DNA of 64,000 bases from Marinilactibacillus piezotolerans (GTDB lineage Bacteria; Bacillota; Bacilli; Lactobacillales; Carnobacteriaceae_A): the NCBI RefSeq assembly GCF_900169305.1, contig NZ_FWDP01000004.1, forward strand, positions 1,426,001 through 1,490,000, in the 5' to 3' direction. This document shows positions 17,197 to 27,651 of the stretch, in pieces. The notes below the pieces were generated by a model, which was given only the letters and a program-made list of their open reading frames with translations, did not search any database and was not told the DNA's origin. Every line of letters starts with the position of its first letter. The first letter of the stretch is position 1. The translations under genes were made by a program, and so were the position numbers.

Positions 17197-18492
17197 TTAT
17201 CTTTGAATAAATCCTTGATAACTCTTCTTACTCAGCAATCCTTCAAGTTGTCTCATTGAATCAAGCGCAACACCAACTACGATTAGCAGACTGGTACCGC
17301 CTAATGCAAGAGAACTCGGAAGATTCCAGAGTCCAGAAGCGATAATCGGTAATACTGAAATGATCCCTAGATAAAGTGCACCGACAGTGCTTAAGCGGAT
17401 CAACATGTAGCCAAGGTATTCTTCAGTCGGTTTCCCGGGACGAATACTTGGGATGTAGCCGTTTTGTTTTTGTAGATTCTCTGCCGCTTTTTCAGGGTTA
17501 ACCTGAATGAATGCGTAGAAATACGTGAACACTACGATCAGCAGTACATAGAGTACAGCACCCGCAGGTTCTTGTAAGTTGAAAATACTATTCAAAACTT
17601 GATACCAGCCAGCATCTTGATTGCCTTGAGCAAAATATCCGAGAATAATTTGCGGGGTCATTAAGAATGAACTCGCAAAAATTACAGGGATAACACCTGC
17701 TGAGTTGACTTTAAGGGGTAAAACAGCATTATCTTTTGAAGTACTTGCACGCTTAGAATAGCGCACAGGTATATTGCGTTTTGCATTCTCCATATAAATA
17801 ACGAATATGACCAGTGCGATCAGTGCAACAATTAGTCCAATCGTGAATAGTACACTTTGAACAATCTCGTCACCGGCATTGCGGATTTGAGTATTGTAGA
17901 ACTGAATCATGTCTTGAGGCAGACGAGCAACGATTCCTGAGAAGATGATCAGTGACGTTCCGTTTCCGAAACCATGCACTGTAATCATTTCACCCAGCCA
18001 CATTACCAGCATTGTACCTGCCGTCAAGAAGATCGCAATCATTATAAATGTTGCCGCTCCTGGGTTTCTGACAAGTCCTAACCCCGTTAAAGCATTAAAA
18101 CCGACAGAAATTCCGATCGCTTGGAAGAATGCTAAAACGATCGTTAAATAACGAGTTGCCTGATTAAGCTTCTTTCTACCGACTTCACCTTGCTCCGCCC
18201 ATTCCTTGAATTTAGGAAGGACGTCCATTTGCAAAAGTTGAACGACGATTGAAGCCGTAATATATGGCGAAACACCGAGAGCAAACACTGAGTAGCTTCC
18301 AAGTGCTCCACCACCGAATGTATCTAGAAGGTTAAACAACCCTGAAGTAGATAATTCGTCGAGTGCTTGAGCATTAACGCCCGGTACAGTGATCTGTGTA
18401 CCTAAACGAAAAACAATTAAAATTCCGAGAGTGAATAACACTCTAGATCTTACATCTTTTTCTTTAATAGCACCTTTAATCAGCTCGATCAT
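17197..18492 (-). CDS. secY: Protein translocase subunit SecY
   Basis: SecY is the channel-forming subunit of the SecYEG translocon. The 431-residue protein has the expected ten membrane segments, beginning with RSRVLFTLGILIVFRLG. The plug region follows TVPGVNAQAL, YSVFALGVSPYITASIVVQLL covers the TM2 area, and the cytoplasmic loops hold PVRYSKR and the C-terminal RQLEGLL. It starts three bases after the rplO stop. Its partner SecE is encoded at 51021. Confidence 0.98.
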   Translation of the reverse strand: MIELIKGAIKEKDVRSRVLFTLGILIVFRLGTQITVPGVNAQALDELSTSGLFNLLDTFGGGALGSYSVFALGVSPYITASIVVQLLQMDVLPKFKEWAEQGEVGRKKLNQATRYLTIVLAFFQAIGISVGFNALTGLGLVRNPGAATFIMIAIFLTAGTMLVMWLGEMITVHGFGNGTSLIIFSGIVARLPQDMIQFYNTQIRNAGDEIVQSVLFTIGLIVALIALVIFVIYMENAKRNIPVRYSKRASTSKDNAVLPLKVNSAGVIPVIFASSFLMTPQIILGYFAQGNQDAGWYQVLNSIFNLQEPAGAVLYVLLIVVFTYFYAFIQVNPEKAAENLQKQNGYIPSIRPGKPTEEYLGYMLIRLSTVGALYLGIISVLPIIASGLWNLPSSLALGGTSLLIVVGVALDSMRQLEGLLSKKSYQGFIQR

Positions 18493-18495
18493 AAA

Positions 18496-18936
18496 TTAGA
18501 TCACCTCTACTGATCCACCGGCAGCTTCGATCGCTTCTTTAGCTGAAGCAGAAAACTTGTGTGCTTTGACAGTAAGTTTGCGATCAATGTTTCCTTTCGC
18601 TAATACTTTCACACCGGATTTTTGGTTTTTAACGACACCTGTTTCGATCAATAGTTCTGGAGTCACTACTGTTTCTGCGTCAAAACGATTCAATGAATCT
18701 AAGTTTACGACAGCAAATTCTTTACGGTTGTAGTTTGTAAAACCACGTTTTGGCAGAGTTTGGAACAATGGTGTTTGTCCACCCTCAAACCCTAAACGAG
18801 TTCCGCCACCTGAACGAGCTTTTTGTCCTTTTTGACCACGACCTGATGTTTTACCATTACCAGAAGATGAGCCGCGTCCTACACGATTGCGTGTTTTACG
18901 AGATCCTTCTGCAGGTTTTAATTCATGAAGTTTCAT
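18496..18936 (-). CDS. rplO: 50S ribosomal protein L15
   Basis: L15 is a late-assembly large-subunit protein. I use the ATG at 18936 ([20 protein letters not shown]), 146 residues, because AAGGAGG lies eleven bases upstream. The in-frame GTG four codons earlier overlaps that ribosome site. The glycine-rich block [20 protein letters not shown] and [20 protein letters not shown] are diagnostic. It lies between rpmD and secY. Confidence 0.97.
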   Translation of the reverse strand: MKLHELKPAEGSRKTRNRVGRGSSSGNGKTSGRGQKGQKARSGGGTRLGFEGGQTPLFQTLPKRGFTNYNRKEFAVVNLDSLNRFDAETVVTPELLIETGVVKNQKSGVKVLAKGNIDRKLTVKAHKFSASAKEAIEAAGGSVEVI

Positions 18937-18973
18937 AAATCCTGGCACCTCCTTTAGTTAGACTATAGACTTA

Positions 18974-19153
18974 CTAAACTTCTTTTACATCGACTAAATG
19001 AGCGATTTTTTTAATTGCGCCTCTTACTGCGTCATTATCTGGTCTCACAACAGAAGAGTTTGTTTTTCTAAGACCTAATGATTTGACTACTTGGTGTTGA
19101 TTTTGAGGACGACCAATTAAACTACGCTTTAAAGTAATTTCAAGATTTGCCAT
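18974..19153 (-). CDS. rpmD: 50S ribosomal protein L30
   Basis: A 59-residue protein starting [19 protein letters not shown], followed by [20 protein letters not shown] and [10 protein letters not shown], which matches bacterial L30 throughout. GGAGGG precedes the ATG. It lies between rpsE and rplO in the spc operon. Confidence 0.97.
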   Translation of the reverse strand: MANLEITLKRSLIGRPQNQHQVVKSLGLRKTNSSVVRPDNDAVRGAIKKIAHLVDVKEV

Positions 19154-19167
19154 TGTGTCATCCCTCC

Positions 19168-19671
19168 TTATCCAAGTAATTCTTCTACAGATTTTCCACG
19201 AAGTTTTGCAACTTCCTCAGCGCGTTTTAGTTTGCTGATACCATCGATTGTTGCACGAACCATGTTGATTGGTGAGCTAGATCCAACTGACTTAGAAGAA
19301 ACGTCTTGTACGCCAGCTAATTCTAGTACGGCACGAACAGGTCCACCAGCAGAAATACCAGAACCGGCAACAGCTGGTTTCATGATGATGTTTCCTCCAC
19401 CATGGCGTCCGATGATTTCATGCGGTAATGTTGTTCCAACCATTGGTACTTCTACCAGGTTAGTTTTTGCTGCTTCGATTGCTTTACGGATTGCTTCAGG
19501 AACTTCCTGAGCTTTACCAGTACCGAAACCTACATGTCCGTTTCTGTCTCCAACAACAACTAGTGCTGCGAAACGAAGACGACGTCCACCTTTAACAACT
19601 TTCGTTACACGGTTAATTTCGACTACGCGATCTTCAATGTCTAATTTTGATGCATCAATATGAGTTGTCAT
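19168..19671 (-). CDS. rpsE: 30S ribosomal protein S5
   Basis: S5 lies at the mRNA entry channel and influences decoding accuracy. The 167-residue product has the N-terminal double-stranded-RNA-binding fold with [19 protein letters not shown] and [17 protein letters not shown], and the C-terminal domain [20 protein letters not shown]. The loop KVVKGGRR, where spectinomycin resistance changes occur, has the wild-type sequence. It follows rplR in the spc operon. Confidence 0.98.
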   Translation of the reverse strand: MTTHIDASKLDIEDRVVEINRVTKVVKGGRRLRFAALVVVGDRNGHVGFGTGKAQEVPEAIRKAIEAAKTNLVEVPMVGTTLPHEIIGRHGGGNIIMKPAVAGSGISAGGPVRAVLELAGVQDVSSKSVGSSSPINMVRATIDGISKLKRAEEVAKLRGKSVEELLG

Positions 19672-19692
19672 GTACCTTATTCCTCCTTTACT

Positions 19693-20049
19693 CTAGAATG
19701 TTAGTCCGTTTTCACGTGCTGCGTCAGCTAATGCTTTAACACGGCCATGATATTGGTATCCACCACGGTCAAATACTACTTCAGTAATACCTTTTTCGCT
19801 TGCACGTTTAGCAACTAAAGCACCAACAGCTGCAGCTTGATCAACTTTAGAGTCACCTGAAACATCAGTATCTAAGGTAGATGCACTTGCGAGCGTTACA
19901 CCCTCTACATCATCAATTACTTGAGCGTAGATGTTTTTATTAGAACGGAATACGTTCAAACGCGGGCGCTCTGCAGTACCAGAAAGATTTCTACGGACAC
20001 GTTTATGTCTCTTTTGACGTAATTTGTTTTTATCTGGTTTTGAAATCAC
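19693..20049 (-). CDS. rplR: 50S ribosomal protein L18
   Basis: L18 binds 5S rRNA as part of the central protuberance. The 118-residue product begins [20 protein letters not shown], followed by [20 protein letters not shown] and the C-terminal [20 protein letters not shown]. The GTG at 20049 is used because AGAGGTG lies seven bases upstream; an in-frame GTG three codons earlier is part of that ribosome site. An unusually long, structured spacer with a candidate promoter separates it from rplF. Confidence 0.97.
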   Translation of the reverse strand: MISKPDKNKLRQKRHKRVRRNLSGTAERPRLNVFRSNKNIYAQVIDDVEGVTLASASTLDTDVSGDSKVDQAAAVGALVAKRASEKGITEVVFDRGGYQYHGRVKALADAARENGLTF

Positions 20050-20090
20050 AATTGTCACCTCTTTATCATTTTATTACTCAAATCTTGTTG

Positions 20091-20119
20091 AGTATAACTT
20101 AATTGTTTATTTAACGCAA
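20091..20119 (-). promoter_or_regulatory. Candidate internal promoter upstream of rplR
   Basis: -10 TATACT (20091-20096) and a poor -35 TTGCGT (20114-20119) at 17 bases, directly downstream of the structured spacer element. Confidence 0.45.
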
Positions 20120-20123
20120 AGTG

Positions 20124-20255
20124 AAGTCGAACACAGTATTTCTGAAACGACTGATCGTTCAGGAATGGTAAGAAAAGCGTACGGCAGACAGCTGAGATCT
20201 TATCAGTGATAAGCGCTCGGTTCTGCAGCAAAGCTATTTTCATTAAGTTCGACTT
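20124..20255 (-). ncRNA. Structured spacer between rplF and rplR, possible cis-acting RNA
   Basis: Closing arms AAGTCGAAC/GTTCGACTT (20124-20132 with 20247-20255) enclose two hairpins. One is 20142-20162, with an eight-pair stem, one bulged A and a CTGA loop. The other is 20184-20226, with stems GCAGA/TCTGC, CTGAG/CTCGG and CTTATC/GATAAG. The rplF-rplR spacer is normally a few tens of bases. I know of no described RNA family here; function is unassigned. Confidence 0.45.
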
Positions 20256-20265
20256 GAATGCATTA

Positions 20266-20802
20266 TTATTTACCTGTTTTACCTTCTTTACGGCGAACGT
20301 GTTCACCTTGGTAACGAACTCCTTTACCTTTGTAAGGCTCAGGTGGGCGGATCGCTCTGATGTTGGCAGCTAAAGCGCCAACTTTTTCTTTGCTTGCCCC
20401 TTTAACAGTAACGACTGTATTAGATGGTACTTCAACAGTCAATCCTTCGATTGGTTCGAATTCTACTGGGTGAGAAAGACCAACGTTCATGACCAATTTG
20501 TTACCTTGCAATTGTGCACGGTAACCAACACCGATCAATTCAAGTGTTTTTTGGAATCCTTCAGTAACTCCAACCACCATGTTGTTTACAACAGCGCGTG
20601 TTGTTCCATGGATAGTACGGCTAGCTTTTGATTCGTCAGGTCTAGTAAACGTCATTTCATTATCTTCAATATTGATTTTGATTACTGGGCTCAATGTACG
20701 AGTTAATTCGCCATTTTTCCCTTTAACTGTAATTTCTGTTCCGTTAAGGTTAACTTCTACACCTTCTGGAATAGTAATAGGTTTATTTCCGATACGGCTC
20801 AC
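20266..20802 (-). CDS. rplF: 50S ribosomal protein L6
   Basis: L6 lies near the GTPase-associated centre. The 178-residue protein has two similar domains, starting [20 protein letters not shown]. It contains [20 protein letters not shown] and the C-terminal signature [20 protein letters not shown]. It ends with TAATAA. A 216-base gap to rplR follows, far longer than elsewhere in the spc operon. Confidence 0.98.
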   Translation of the reverse strand: MSRIGNKPITIPEGVEVNLNGTEITVKGKNGELTRTLSPVIKINIEDNEMTFTRPDESKASRTIHGTTRAVVNNMVVGVTEGFQKTLELIGVGYRAQLQGNKLVMNVGLSHPVEFEPIEGLTVEVPSNTVVTVKGASKEKVGALAANIRAIRPPEPYKGKGVRYQGEHVRRKEGKTGK

Positions 20803-20833
20803 AGTACGGCACCTCCTTCATCTTTATCATTGA

Positions 20834-21232
20834 TTACCAAACGTAAGCGAGGACTTCTCCTCCGATATTTTTAGAACGAGCAACTTTATCTGTTACAACA
20901 CCTTCAGATGTTGAAACAAGCGCGATTCCTAATCCGTTCAATACTTTAGGCATTTCTTCTGCTTTAGCATAAACACGCAATCCTGGTTTAGAGATACGTT
21001 TAACGCCAGTAATGACACGTTCGTCATTTTGACCGTATTTCAAGAAAATACGAACGATTCCTTGTTTGTCGTCTTCTACGAATTCGACATCTTTAACGAA
21101 TCCTTCACTTTTCAGGATTTCGGCCATACCTTTTTTTAAATTTGAAGCAGGGATTTCTACTTTAGTGTGACGAGCGTTGTTTGCATTACGCACACGAGTT
21201 AGAAAATCTGCGATAGGATCTGTCATGACCAT
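20834..21232 (-). CDS. rpsH: 30S ribosomal protein S8
   Basis: S8 is a primary 16S rRNA-binding protein and, in E. coli, the translational repressor of the spc operon. The 132-residue product begins [18 protein letters not shown] and ends with the signature [22 protein letters not shown] is nine bases before the first ATG, so the form starting with MVMT is preferred to the ATG two codons later. Confidence 0.98.
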   Translation of the reverse strand: MVMTDPIADFLTRVRNANNARHTKVEIPASNLKKGMAEILKSEGFVKDVEFVEDDKQGIVRIFLKYGQNDERVITGVKRISKPGLRVYAKAEEMPKVLNGLGIALVSTSEGVVTDKVARSKNIGGEVLAYVW

Positions 21233-21268
21233 TCGATATATCCTCCTTTATGGCAAGTTTTCTGTTTT

Positions 21269-21454
21269 TTACCAGCTTGCTTTTTTCAAGCCTGGGATTT
21301 GCCCTTTATAAGCTAGCTCACGCAAGCAGATACGGCATAATTTAAATTGTTGATATACTGAATGCGGGCGTCCACAACGTTCACAGCGAGTATACTCTTG
21401 AGTTGAAAACTTGGCTGGTTTTTTGTTTTTTTCAATCATTGCTTTTTTAGCCAT
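21269..21454 (-). CDS. rpsZ: 30S ribosomal protein S14 type Z
   Basis: The 61-residue short, zinc-binding S14 has the four-cysteine site CERCGRP...CRICLRE, unlike the longer zinc-free paralogue that some Bacillota also carry. It starts [20 protein letters not shown] and ends IPGLKKASW. It is located between rplE and rpsH as usual for the type-Z gene. Confidence 0.98.
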   Translation of the reverse strand: MAKKAMIEKNKKPAKFSTQEYTRCERCGRPHSVYQQFKLCRICLRELAYKGQIPGLKKASW

Positions 21455-21487
21455 TTCTACATTTTCCCTCCTAATAAGGTGTCAAGG

Positions 21488-22027
21488 TTATTTTTGGAAC
21501 GGCATTCCCAATTGTCCAAGTAATTCACGTGCTTCTTCATCAGTATTCGCAGTTGTTACGATAACGATGTCCATTCCGCGAACTTTATCTACATCATCAT
21601 AGTCGATCTCAGGGAAGATTAGCTGCTCTTTAACACCTAACGTATAGTTGCCGCGTCCGTCGAAAGCATTTTTGCTGACTCCACGGAAGTCACGTACACG
21701 AGGTAGTGAAACAGTTACTAATTTGTCTAAGAAATCATACATACGATCACCGCGTAACGTTACTTTAGTACCAATTGGCATACCTTCACGTAAACGGAAG
21801 CTTGCGATAGATTTTTTAGCACGAGTGACAACAGGTTTTTGTCCCGAAATCATTGTTAATTCTTCTACTGCTTTATCAAGGTTTTTAGTGTTTGATACAG
21901 CGTCACCAACACCCATGTTCAAGACGATCTTGTCCACTTTTGGTGCTTGCATAACTGAACTGTACTCAAATTTTTCTACTAATGATGGTTGAACATCATT
22001 TAGATATTTTTCTTTAAGGCGTGTCAT
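21488..22027 (-). CDS. rplE: 50S ribosomal protein L5
   Basis: L5 binds 5S rRNA and contacts the P-site tRNA. The 179-residue product starts [20 protein letters not shown] and contains the family signature [11 protein letters not shown] and the block [21 protein letters not shown]. It ends [19 protein letters not shown] and is complete. GGAGGG precedes the ATG. Confidence 0.98.
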   Translation of the reverse strand: MTRLKEKYLNDVQPSLVEKFEYSSVMQAPKVDKIVLNMGVGDAVSNTKNLDKAVEELTMISGQKPVVTRAKKSIASFRLREGMPIGTKVTLRGDRMYDFLDKLVTVSLPRVRDFRGVSKNAFDGRGNYTLGVKEQLIFPEIDYDDVDKVRGMDIVIVTTANTDEEARELLGQLGMPFQK

Positions 22028-22054
22028 TTATGAATGCCCTCCTTTCCTACTTTA

Positions 22055-22360
22055 TTAAAGTGTTTCGCCAGATTTCTTAGCGTAACGTACTTTTTTACCA
22101 TCTTCGAATTTATAGCCTACTCTTGTAGGTTCATCTGTTTTAGGATCAATCAATTGAACGTTAGAAACGTGAATAGGTGCTTCAGTTTCTACGATTCCGC
22201 CTTCTTGGCCCATACCTGTAGGACGGGTATGTTTTTTCATGATGTTGATGCCTTCAACGACTACTTTATTTTGTTTAGGTAAAGCTTTCAAGATCGTACC
22301 TTGTTTCCCTTTGTCTTTACCAGCTAATACTTTAACTTTATCTCCTGTTTTTACAAACAT
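22055..22360 (-). CDS. rplX: 50S ribosomal protein L24
   Basis: L24 initiates large-subunit assembly. The 101-residue protein begins [20 protein letters not shown] with the KOW motif. It contains [20 protein letters not shown], then [13 protein letters not shown] and the C-terminal [25 protein letters not shown] precedes the ATG. It lies between rplN and rplE. Confidence 0.98.
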   Translation of the reverse strand: MFVKTGDKVKVLAGKDKGKQGTILKALPKQNKVVVEGINIMKKHTRPTGMGQEGGIVETEAPIHVSNVQLIDPKTDEPTRVGYKFEDGKKVRYAKKSGETL

Positions 22361-22394
22361 TCTCTAGCGCACCTCCTTATGACATTTGTCGGAA

Positions 22395-22763
22395 TTAAAG
22401 AACTTCCGGAGCTAACGAAACAATTCTCATAAAGTCATTCTCACGTAATTCACGAGCAACTGGTCCGAAGATACGTGTTCCACGTGGTGCTTTGTCTTCA
22501 CGAATAATAACACAAGCATTTTCGTCAAATTTAATATATGAACCGTCTACACGACGAGCTCCTGATTTTGTACGTACAATAACCGCACGAACAACTTCAC
22601 CTTTTTTAACAACGCCGCCTGGTGTTGCTTGTTTAACTGTAACAACCACTTCATCACCGATGTTTGCAGTCTTAGCACCTGATCCGCCTAATACTTTGAT
22701 AACAAGTACTTCACGCGCACCAGAGTTGTCAGCGACTTTCATTCGACTTTCTGTTTGAATCAC
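22395..22763 (-). CDS. rplN: 50S ribosomal protein L14
   Basis: L14 forms an intersubunit bridge and is the docking site for RsfS. The 122-residue protein starts with GTG ([20 protein letters not shown]), preceded by AAAGGAGG. It carries the signature [19 protein letters not shown] and ends with [15 protein letters not shown]. It lies between rpsQ and rplX. Confidence 0.98.
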   Translation of the reverse strand: MIQTESRMKVADNSGAREVLVIKVLGGSGAKTANIGDEVVVTVKQATPGGVVKKGEVVRAVIVRTKSGARRVDGSYIKFDENACVIIREDKAPRGTRIFGPVARELRENDFMRIVSLAPEVL

Positions 22764-22837
22764 GTTAGGATCCTCCTTTCAACCTCACGAAGAGATGTCT
22801 CTTCGCTGTGCAGCCTTTGGCTTACACATATTTTCTT

Positions 22838-23101
22838 TTATAAGATTACTGCTTCTTCAACCACTTCAAGCAAACGGAATCGTTTGTCTTTAGATAATGG
22901 ACGAGTTTCCATGATTCTAACGACATCACCTGTTTTAGCAACATTGTTTTCGTCATGAGCTTTGAATTTTGTTGAGTATTTCATACGTTTTTGGTATTTA
23001 CGGTGTTGTCTTTGAGTCGCGATTTCGACAACGATTGTCTTATCCATCTTGTCAGAAACAACTTTCCCTTGATACACTTTACGTTCGTTACGTTCAGCCA
23101 T
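22838..23101 (-). CDS. rpsQ: 30S ribosomal protein S17
   Basis: S17 is a primary binding protein of the 16S 5' domain. The 87-residue product has an OB fold: [32 protein letters not shown] and the signature [20 protein letters not shown]. Its start ATG follows GGAGG. It is located after rpmC at the end of the S10 operon. Confidence 0.98.
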   Translation of the reverse strand: MAERNERKVYQGKVVSDKMDKTIVVEIATQRQHRKYQKRMKYSTKFKAHDENNVAKTGDVVRIMETRPLSKDKRFRLLEVVEEAVIL

Positions 23102-23136
23102 TTTCCAGCCTCCTTTGAATACAGATCAGCACGGTC

Positions 23137-23331
23137 TTACTTAACGAGTTCAGCTTGACGCAAAACTGTTTTCACACGTGCAATATTTTTACGGACTTCT
23201 TTAATACGCGCTGTATTTTCTAGTTGTCCTGTAGCTAACTGAAAGCGCAAGTTAAATAGTTCTTCTTTGTATTCTGCTTCTTTTCCTAATAATTCAGTAG
23301 TGGATAAGCCTTTTAATTCATTAGCCTTCAT
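23137..23331 (-). CDS. rpmC: 50S ribosomal protein L29
   Basis: L29 is a small helical protein at the tunnel exit that contributes to the trigger-factor and SRP docking site. It has 64 residues from the ATG at 23331 ([20 protein letters not shown]) to the typical [17 protein letters not shown]. The frame is open for seven more codons upstream, but the family starts at MKANEL. The gene overlaps the end of rplP by eleven bases. Confidence 0.97.
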   Translation of the reverse strand: MKANELKGLSTTELLGKEAEYKEELFNLRFQLATGQLENTARIKEVRKNIARVKTVLRQAELVK

Positions 23332-23752
23332 GTGAGTCACCACTTTCTTCACGAGTTACTACCTTAGTTTTAACAGGCAGTTTGTGTGAAGCCAAACGCA
23401 ATGCTTCGCGAGCTACTTCCTCAGATACGCCGCCGATTTCAAACATGATTTTACCACGTTTAACCGGTGCTACCCAGCTCTCAGGAGCTCCTTTACCAGA
23501 ACCCATACGAACACCAATTGCTTTAGCTGACACAGGTTTGTGCGGGAAGATTTTAATCCATACTTTCCCACCACGTTTCATGTAACGTGTCATAGCGATA
23601 CGAGCAGATTCGATTTGACGACTTGTGATCCATACAGAATCAACTGCTTGCAAGCCATATTGACCGTAAGCAATTTCTTTTCCACCTTTCGCTTCGCCTC
23701 GCATTTTACCACGGAACTCACGACGGTGTTTTACACGTTTTGGTACTAACAT
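23321..23752 (-). CDS. rplP: 50S ribosomal protein L16
   Basis: L16 helps organise the A site and the peptidyl-transferase region. The 143-residue protein has [20 protein letters not shown], then [20 protein letters not shown] and the signature [20 protein letters not shown]. It starts three bases after the rpsC stop codon and overlaps rpmC by eleven bases. Confidence 0.98.
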   Translation of the reverse strand: MLVPKRVKHRREFRGKMRGEAKGGKEIAYGQYGLQAVDSVWITSRQIESARIAMTRYMKRGGKVWIKIFPHKPVSAKAIGVRMGSGKGAPESWVAPVKRGKIMFEIGGVSEEVAREALRLASHKLPVKTKVVTREESGDSHEG

Positions 23753-23755
23753 CGA

Positions 23756-24412
23756 TTATTTTCCTCCTTTCTTGTTCTCTGTTACTGTTGGAAGAACTTC
23801 TCCTTTGTAGATCCATACTTTAACGCCGATTTTACCGTAAGTTGTGTTAGCTTCTTCGTTTGCAAAATCGATATCAGCACGGATAGTGTGCAATGGAACT
23901 GTTCCTTCAGAAAAACTTTCGTTACGGGCCATGTCTGCTCCGTTTAAACGACCTGAAACCATCGTACGGATTCCTTTAGCGCCAGAACGCATTGTGCGTT
24001 GGATTGCTTGTTTCTGAGCACGACGGAATGAAATACGGTTTTCAAGTTGTTCAGCGATACTTTTAGCTACTAATGTAGCATCCATATCTGGTCTCTTAAC
24101 TTCAACAATATTGACGTGAACACGTTTGCCAGTCATACTGTTCAATTTATTTCTTAGTGCATCAACTTCTGATCCACCTTTACCAATAACCATTCCTGGT
24201 TTAGCAGTATGAATAGATAAGTTGATTCTGTTTGCTGCACGTTCGATTTCAACACGTGAAACTGAAGCTGTGCTTAATCTGTCTGCAATAAATTCGCGGA
24301 CTGCGATGTCTTCAAGCAATGTATCTGCAAAGTCTTTATCTGCATACCATTTAGCGTCCCAATCGCGGATAACGCCGACACGCATTCCATTAGGGTTTAT
24401 TTTTTGTCCCAC
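23756..24412 (-). CDS. rpsC: 30S ribosomal protein S3
   Basis: S3 lines the mRNA entry tunnel. The 218-residue protein starts at a GTG ([20 protein letters not shown]). Its KH domain carries [18 protein letters not shown] at about residues 73-90, and its C-terminal domain includes [17 protein letters not shown]. It follows rplV by three bases. Confidence 0.98.
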   Translation of the reverse strand: MGQKINPNGMRVGVIRDWDAKWYADKDFADTLLEDIAVREFIADRLSTASVSRVEIERAANRINLSIHTAKPGMVIGKGGSEVDALRNKLNSMTGKRVHVNIVEVKRPDMDATLVAKSIAEQLENRISFRRAQKQAIQRTMRSGAKGIRTMVSGRLNGADMARNESFSEGTVPLHTIRADIDFANEEANTTYGKIGVKVWIYKGEVLPTVTENKKGGK

Positions 24413-24415
24413 AGA

Positions 24416-24772
24416 TTACCCCTCCTTCTTCTCTGATACCACTACAGTGATGTGGCTTGTACGTTTGTTGATTCTTGAAGCTGCACCTTTCGCACGAGGA
24501 CGGAATCTTTTCAGAGTTGCTCCTTCGTTGACATAGGCTTCGCTTACAACTAATTCTTCAATATCCATATCATAGTTATGTTCAGCGTTCGCAATTGCTG
24601 ACATTAAAACTTTTTCTACCGCTTCTGATGCGCCTCTGTTCGTGAAGCGAAGGATAGAAATAGCTTCTGCAGCGCTTTTTCCTCGAATCGTATCAACGAC
24701 TAATCTAGCCTTACGAGGAGCAATACGAACTGTACGAGCAGTTGCTTTTGCAGCTGTTACTGTTTCTGCCAT
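24416..24772 (-). CDS. rplV: 50S ribosomal protein L22
   Basis: L22 extends a loop into the peptide exit tunnel, where changes can give macrolide resistance. The 118-residue product contains [20 protein letters not shown], the loop segment [20 protein letters not shown] and the C-terminal [13 protein letters not shown]. The loop looks wild type, without the insertions known from resistant mutants. GGGAGG precedes the ATG. Confidence 0.98.
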   Translation of the reverse strand: MAETVTAAKATARTVRIAPRKARLVVDTIRGKSAAEAISILRFTNRGASEAVEKVLMSAIANAEHNYDMDIEELVVSEAYVNEGATLKRFRPRAKGAASRINKRTSHITVVVSEKKEG

Positions 24773-24793
24773 TGTAATTTCCTCCCTTCGCTA

Positions 24794-25069
24794 CTAACGT
24801 CTAGTTGTGCGGTCGTCTTTACCGTGTCCACGGTATGTTCTTGTTGGTGCAAACTCACCTAGTTTGTGACCAACCATGTCTTCTTGAACAAAGACTGGTA
24901 CGTGTTTTCTTCCATCATATACGGCAATGGTGTGACCTACAAAGTTCGGGAAGATCGTTGAGCGACGTGACCATGTTTTGATAACACGTTTGTTGTCTTC
25001 ACCAAGTTCACGAACTTTTTTCATCAAATGAGCATCGACAAAAGGTCCCTTTTTCAAACTACGGCTCAT
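24794..25069 (-). CDS. rpsS: 30S ribosomal protein S19
   Basis: S19 is a head protein next to S13. The 91-residue product starts [20 protein letters not shown] and has the signature [19 protein letters not shown] and the C-terminal [19 protein letters not shown]. It lies between rplB and rplV in the S10 operon. Confidence 0.98.
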   Translation of the reverse strand: MSRSLKKGPFVDAHLMKKVRELGEDNKRVIKTWSRRSTIFPNFVGHTIAVYDGRKHVPVFVQEDMVGHKLGEFAPTRTYRGHGKDDRTTRR

Positions 25070-25117
25070 GTATTGCCCTCCTTCCAGGGAAATCCTGTGT
25101 TTTTACATTTTTAGTGT

Positions 25118-25954
25118 TTATTTTTTATTTTTACGGCTACGAACGATAAGTTTATCTGAACGATTCTTACCTTTACGTGTTTTCTTACCAAGAGTTGGTT
25201 TACCCCATGGTGTCATTGGACTTGGACGTCCGATTGGAGCTCTACCTTCACCACCACCGTGTGGGTGATCGTTCGGGTTCATTACAGATCCACGTACAGT
25301 TGGGCGTTTACCTTTCCAACGGCTGCGTCCTGCTTTACCAACGTTGATCAATTCGTGTTGTTCATTACCAACAGAACCGATTGTTGCGCGGCAGCTAGCT
25401 AGGATCAAACGGCTTTCTCCTGATCTTAGGCGTACTAATACGTACTTGCCTTCTTTACCAAGGATCTGAGCTGATGTACCAGCTGAACGAGCTAATTGTC
25501 CACCTTTACCAGGTTTCAATTCAATATTGTGGATTACTGTACCGACAGGAATGTTTGCTAGTGGAAGTGCATTACCAGTTTTGATATCTGCATCTTCACC
25601 TGACATAATGTCTTGTCCTACTGTAATACCTTTAGGAGCTAAAATATAAGTTTTAATTCCATCTTCATATTGGATTAGTGCAATGTTTGCTGAGCGGTTC
25701 GGATCATACTCAACTGTTTTTACAATACCGCGAACGCCGTCTTTTTGACGTTTGAAATCGATGATACGGTATCTTTGCTTGTGGCCTCCGCCTTGATGAC
25801 GGACTGTGATTCTACCTTTGTTGTTACGTCCCGCACGTTTAGGGCTTGGAGCAAGCAAACTCTTTTCAGGTGTACTTGTTGTAATTTCTGCGAAATCTGA
25901 CGCAGTCATATTACGACGTCCGTTTGAGGTAGGTTTGTACTTTTTAATCGCCAC
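25118..25954 (-). CDS. rplB: 50S ribosomal protein L2
   Basis: L2 is essential for subunit association and the peptidyl-transferase centre. The 278-residue protein has the N-terminal [20 protein letters not shown], the SH3-like core, and the C-terminal signature [20 protein letters not shown] containing the conserved histidine close to the catalytic centre. GGAGGG precedes the ATG. It follows rplW. Confidence 0.99.
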   Translation of the reverse strand: MAIKKYKPTSNGRRNMTASDFAEITTSTPEKSLLAPSPKRAGRNNKGRITVRHQGGGHKQRYRIIDFKRQKDGVRGIVKTVEYDPNRSANIALIQYEDGIKTYILAPKGITVGQDIMSGEDADIKTGNALPLANIPVGTVIHNIELKPGKGGQLARSAGTSAQILGKEGKYVLVRLRSGESRLILASCRATIGSVGNEQHELINVGKAGRSRWKGKRPTVRGSVMNPNDHPHGGGEGRAPIGRPSPMTPWGKPTLGKKTRKGKNRSDKLIVRSRKNKK

Positions 25955-26037
25955 GTTATTTCCCTCCTTGTGATAGTCATGTAATAAGTCCGCTCCTGCG
26001 GACTAAGAGAAACTCACTTTTCTAGAAAGTGAGCAGA

Positions 26038-26331
26038 TTATTCGTCGTCTTCTCCGAAGATTGTAATGTCGTTCGAATCAGCTGTTAAAGTAACGATCGC
26101 TTTACGGCGTTTTTTAGTGTATCCCATGTAACGACCCATACGTTTTGGTTTACGAGCAGTGTTAAGGATGTTTACTTTTTTAACTTTAACGTCGAAGATT
26201 TCTTCGATTGCTTGTTTAACTGTAGTTTTTTTGGCGCGAACATCAACTTCGAATGTATACTTTTTGTCGTCCATTGCATACATAGAAGCTTCAGTGATGA
26301 TCGGGCGTAAAATTACGTCACGTGCATTCAT
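26038..26331 (-). CDS. rplW: 50S ribosomal protein L23
   Basis: L23 is a tunnel-exit protein and the main ribosomal contact of trigger factor and SRP. The 97-residue product starts [20 protein letters not shown] and contains [20 protein letters not shown] and [20 protein letters not shown]. Its ATG overlaps the last base of the rplD stop codon (TAATG), implying translational coupling. Confidence 0.98.
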   Translation of the reverse strand: MNARDVILRPIITEASMYAMDDKKYTFEVDVRAKKTTVKQAIEEIFDVKVKKVNILNTARKPKRMGRYMGYTKKRRKAIVTLTADSNDITIFGEDDE

Positions 26332-26954
26332 TATTGAAGTGCCTCCTCTACTTTTTCCAGAGCAGCCTTCGTTACGATTAGCTTGTCATGAGCAACGACG
26401 TCCAGTACAGAAACGTTGTTTGGTGCAACAACTTTTACGCCTGGAAGGTTGCGTGCTGACAACGCTGCAAATTCATTCTCGTTTTCTAACACGACTAAGA
26501 CTTTGTTACCAGCGTCTAAGTTTGTTAAAACAGCTCTGAACTCTTTAGTTTTTGGTGATTCAAAGTTCAAACCATCTACTACGACCAATTCTTGATCTAT
26601 CACTTTAGTTGATAGTACAGATTTGATTGCTAAACGACGAACTTTTTTCGGTAATTTATAGCTGTATGAACGTGGTGTCGGTCCGAAGACTGTACCACCT
26701 CCACGCCATTGTGGTGAACGGATAGACCCTTGACGAGCACGTCCAGTTCCTTTTTGACGCCACGGTTTACGTCCTCCGCCGCGTACTGCACTACGGTTTT
26801 TAACCGCGTGTGTTCCTTGTCTTAAAGAAGCGCGTTGCATAGTGATCGCATCAAACACGACACTTTCATTTGGTTCAATACCAAAGATTGCATCATTTAA
26901 TGTTACTTCACCATTTTGCGTTCCATCTTGTTTGTATAACGCTACAGTTGGCAT
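26331..26954 (-). CDS. rplD: 50S ribosomal protein L4
   Basis: L4 lines the exit tunnel and, in E. coli, autoregulates the S10 operon. The 207-residue protein contains the tunnel loop [20 protein letters not shown] and the following [19 protein letters not shown]. The tunnel tip ([12 protein letters not shown]) looks wild type with respect to macrolide resistance. It starts 26 bases after rplC. Confidence 0.98.
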   Translation of the reverse strand: MPTVALYKQDGTQNGEVTLNDAIFGIEPNESVVFDAITMQRASLRQGTHAVKNRSAVRGGGRKPWRQKGTGRARQGSIRSPQWRGGGTVFGPTPRSYSYKLPKKVRRLAIKSVLSTKVIDQELVVVDGLNFESPKTKEFRAVLTNLDAGNKVLVVLENENEFAALSARNLPGVKVVAPNNVSVLDVVAHDKLIVTKAALEKVEEALQ

Positions 26955-26980
26955 TCTGCTTGTCCTCCCTTCCTACTCTA

Positions 26981-27619
26981 TTATTTGTTGCCTGCTTTAA
27001 GCGCAGATTGGATTTGGATCAATGATTTTTTAGCGCCTGGAACATTACCTTTAATCAAGATTACGTTACGCTCAGCGTCAACGCGTACGATTTCAAGGTT
27101 TTGTACAGTCACTTGGTCTCCACCCATACGTCCAGCAAGTTTTTTACCTGGGAATACACGTGAAGGATCAGATGCGCCACCCATTGAACCAGGACGACGG
27201 TGATAACGAGATCCGTGAGTTTCTGGCCCACGAGATTGTCCATGGCGTTTAATAACACCCTGGAATCCTTTACCTTTTGAAGTCCCTGTTACATCTACAA
27301 TGTCGCCTTCTGCAAATGTATCTACTTTAATTTCGTTTCCAACTTCGACATCTCCAAGCTCAGCATCTCGTATTTCTTTAATGAAGCGCTTAGGAGTCGT
27401 GTTAGCTTTCTTAACATGACCTTGTGCGGGTTTGTTTGACAATACTTCGCGTTTGTCATCGAATCCTACTTGAACTGCGTTATAGCCGTCAGTTTCAACT
27501 GTTTTAACTTGTAAAACAACGTTAGGAGCTGCTTCGATTACTGTTACAGGAATTAATTCTCCTGTTTCGCTGAAGATTTGAGTCATTCCGACTTTTCTTC
27601 CTAAGATTCCTTTGGTCAT
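26981..27619 (-). CDS. rplC: 50S ribosomal protein L3
   Basis: L3 initiates large-subunit assembly, and its central loop reaches the peptidyl-transferase centre. The 212-residue product starts [20 protein letters not shown] and has the loop [20 protein letters not shown] and [20 protein letters not shown], matching susceptible sequences in the loop involved in linezolid and pleuromutilin resistance. It follows rpsJ. Confidence 0.98.
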   Translation of the reverse strand: MTKGILGRKVGMTQIFSETGELIPVTVIEAAPNVVLQVKTVETDGYNAVQVGFDDKREVLSNKPAQGHVKKANTTPKRFIKEIRDAELGDVEVGNEIKVDTFAEGDIVDVTGTSKGKGFQGVIKRHGQSRGPETHGSRYHRRPGSMGGASDPSRVFPGKKLAGRMGGDQVTVQNLEIVRVDAERNVILIKGNVPGAKKSLIQIQSALKAGNK

Positions 27620-27651
27620 GAGTACACCTCCGTTATATGATTTTTTTAGTA

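Noticed and set aside
20240-20265. CAAGTCGAAC on the minus strand recalls the conserved start of 16S rRNA (ATGCAAGTCGAACG)
   Set aside because: Similarity stops after about ten bases and the preceding TAATAA is simply the rplF stop; no further 16S sequence follows.
20055-20306. Open frame of 83 codons overlapping the end of rplF and the rplF-rplR spacer
   Set aside because: No ribosome site, starts inside rplF in another frame, no family resemblance; the region is better explained by paired RNA segments.
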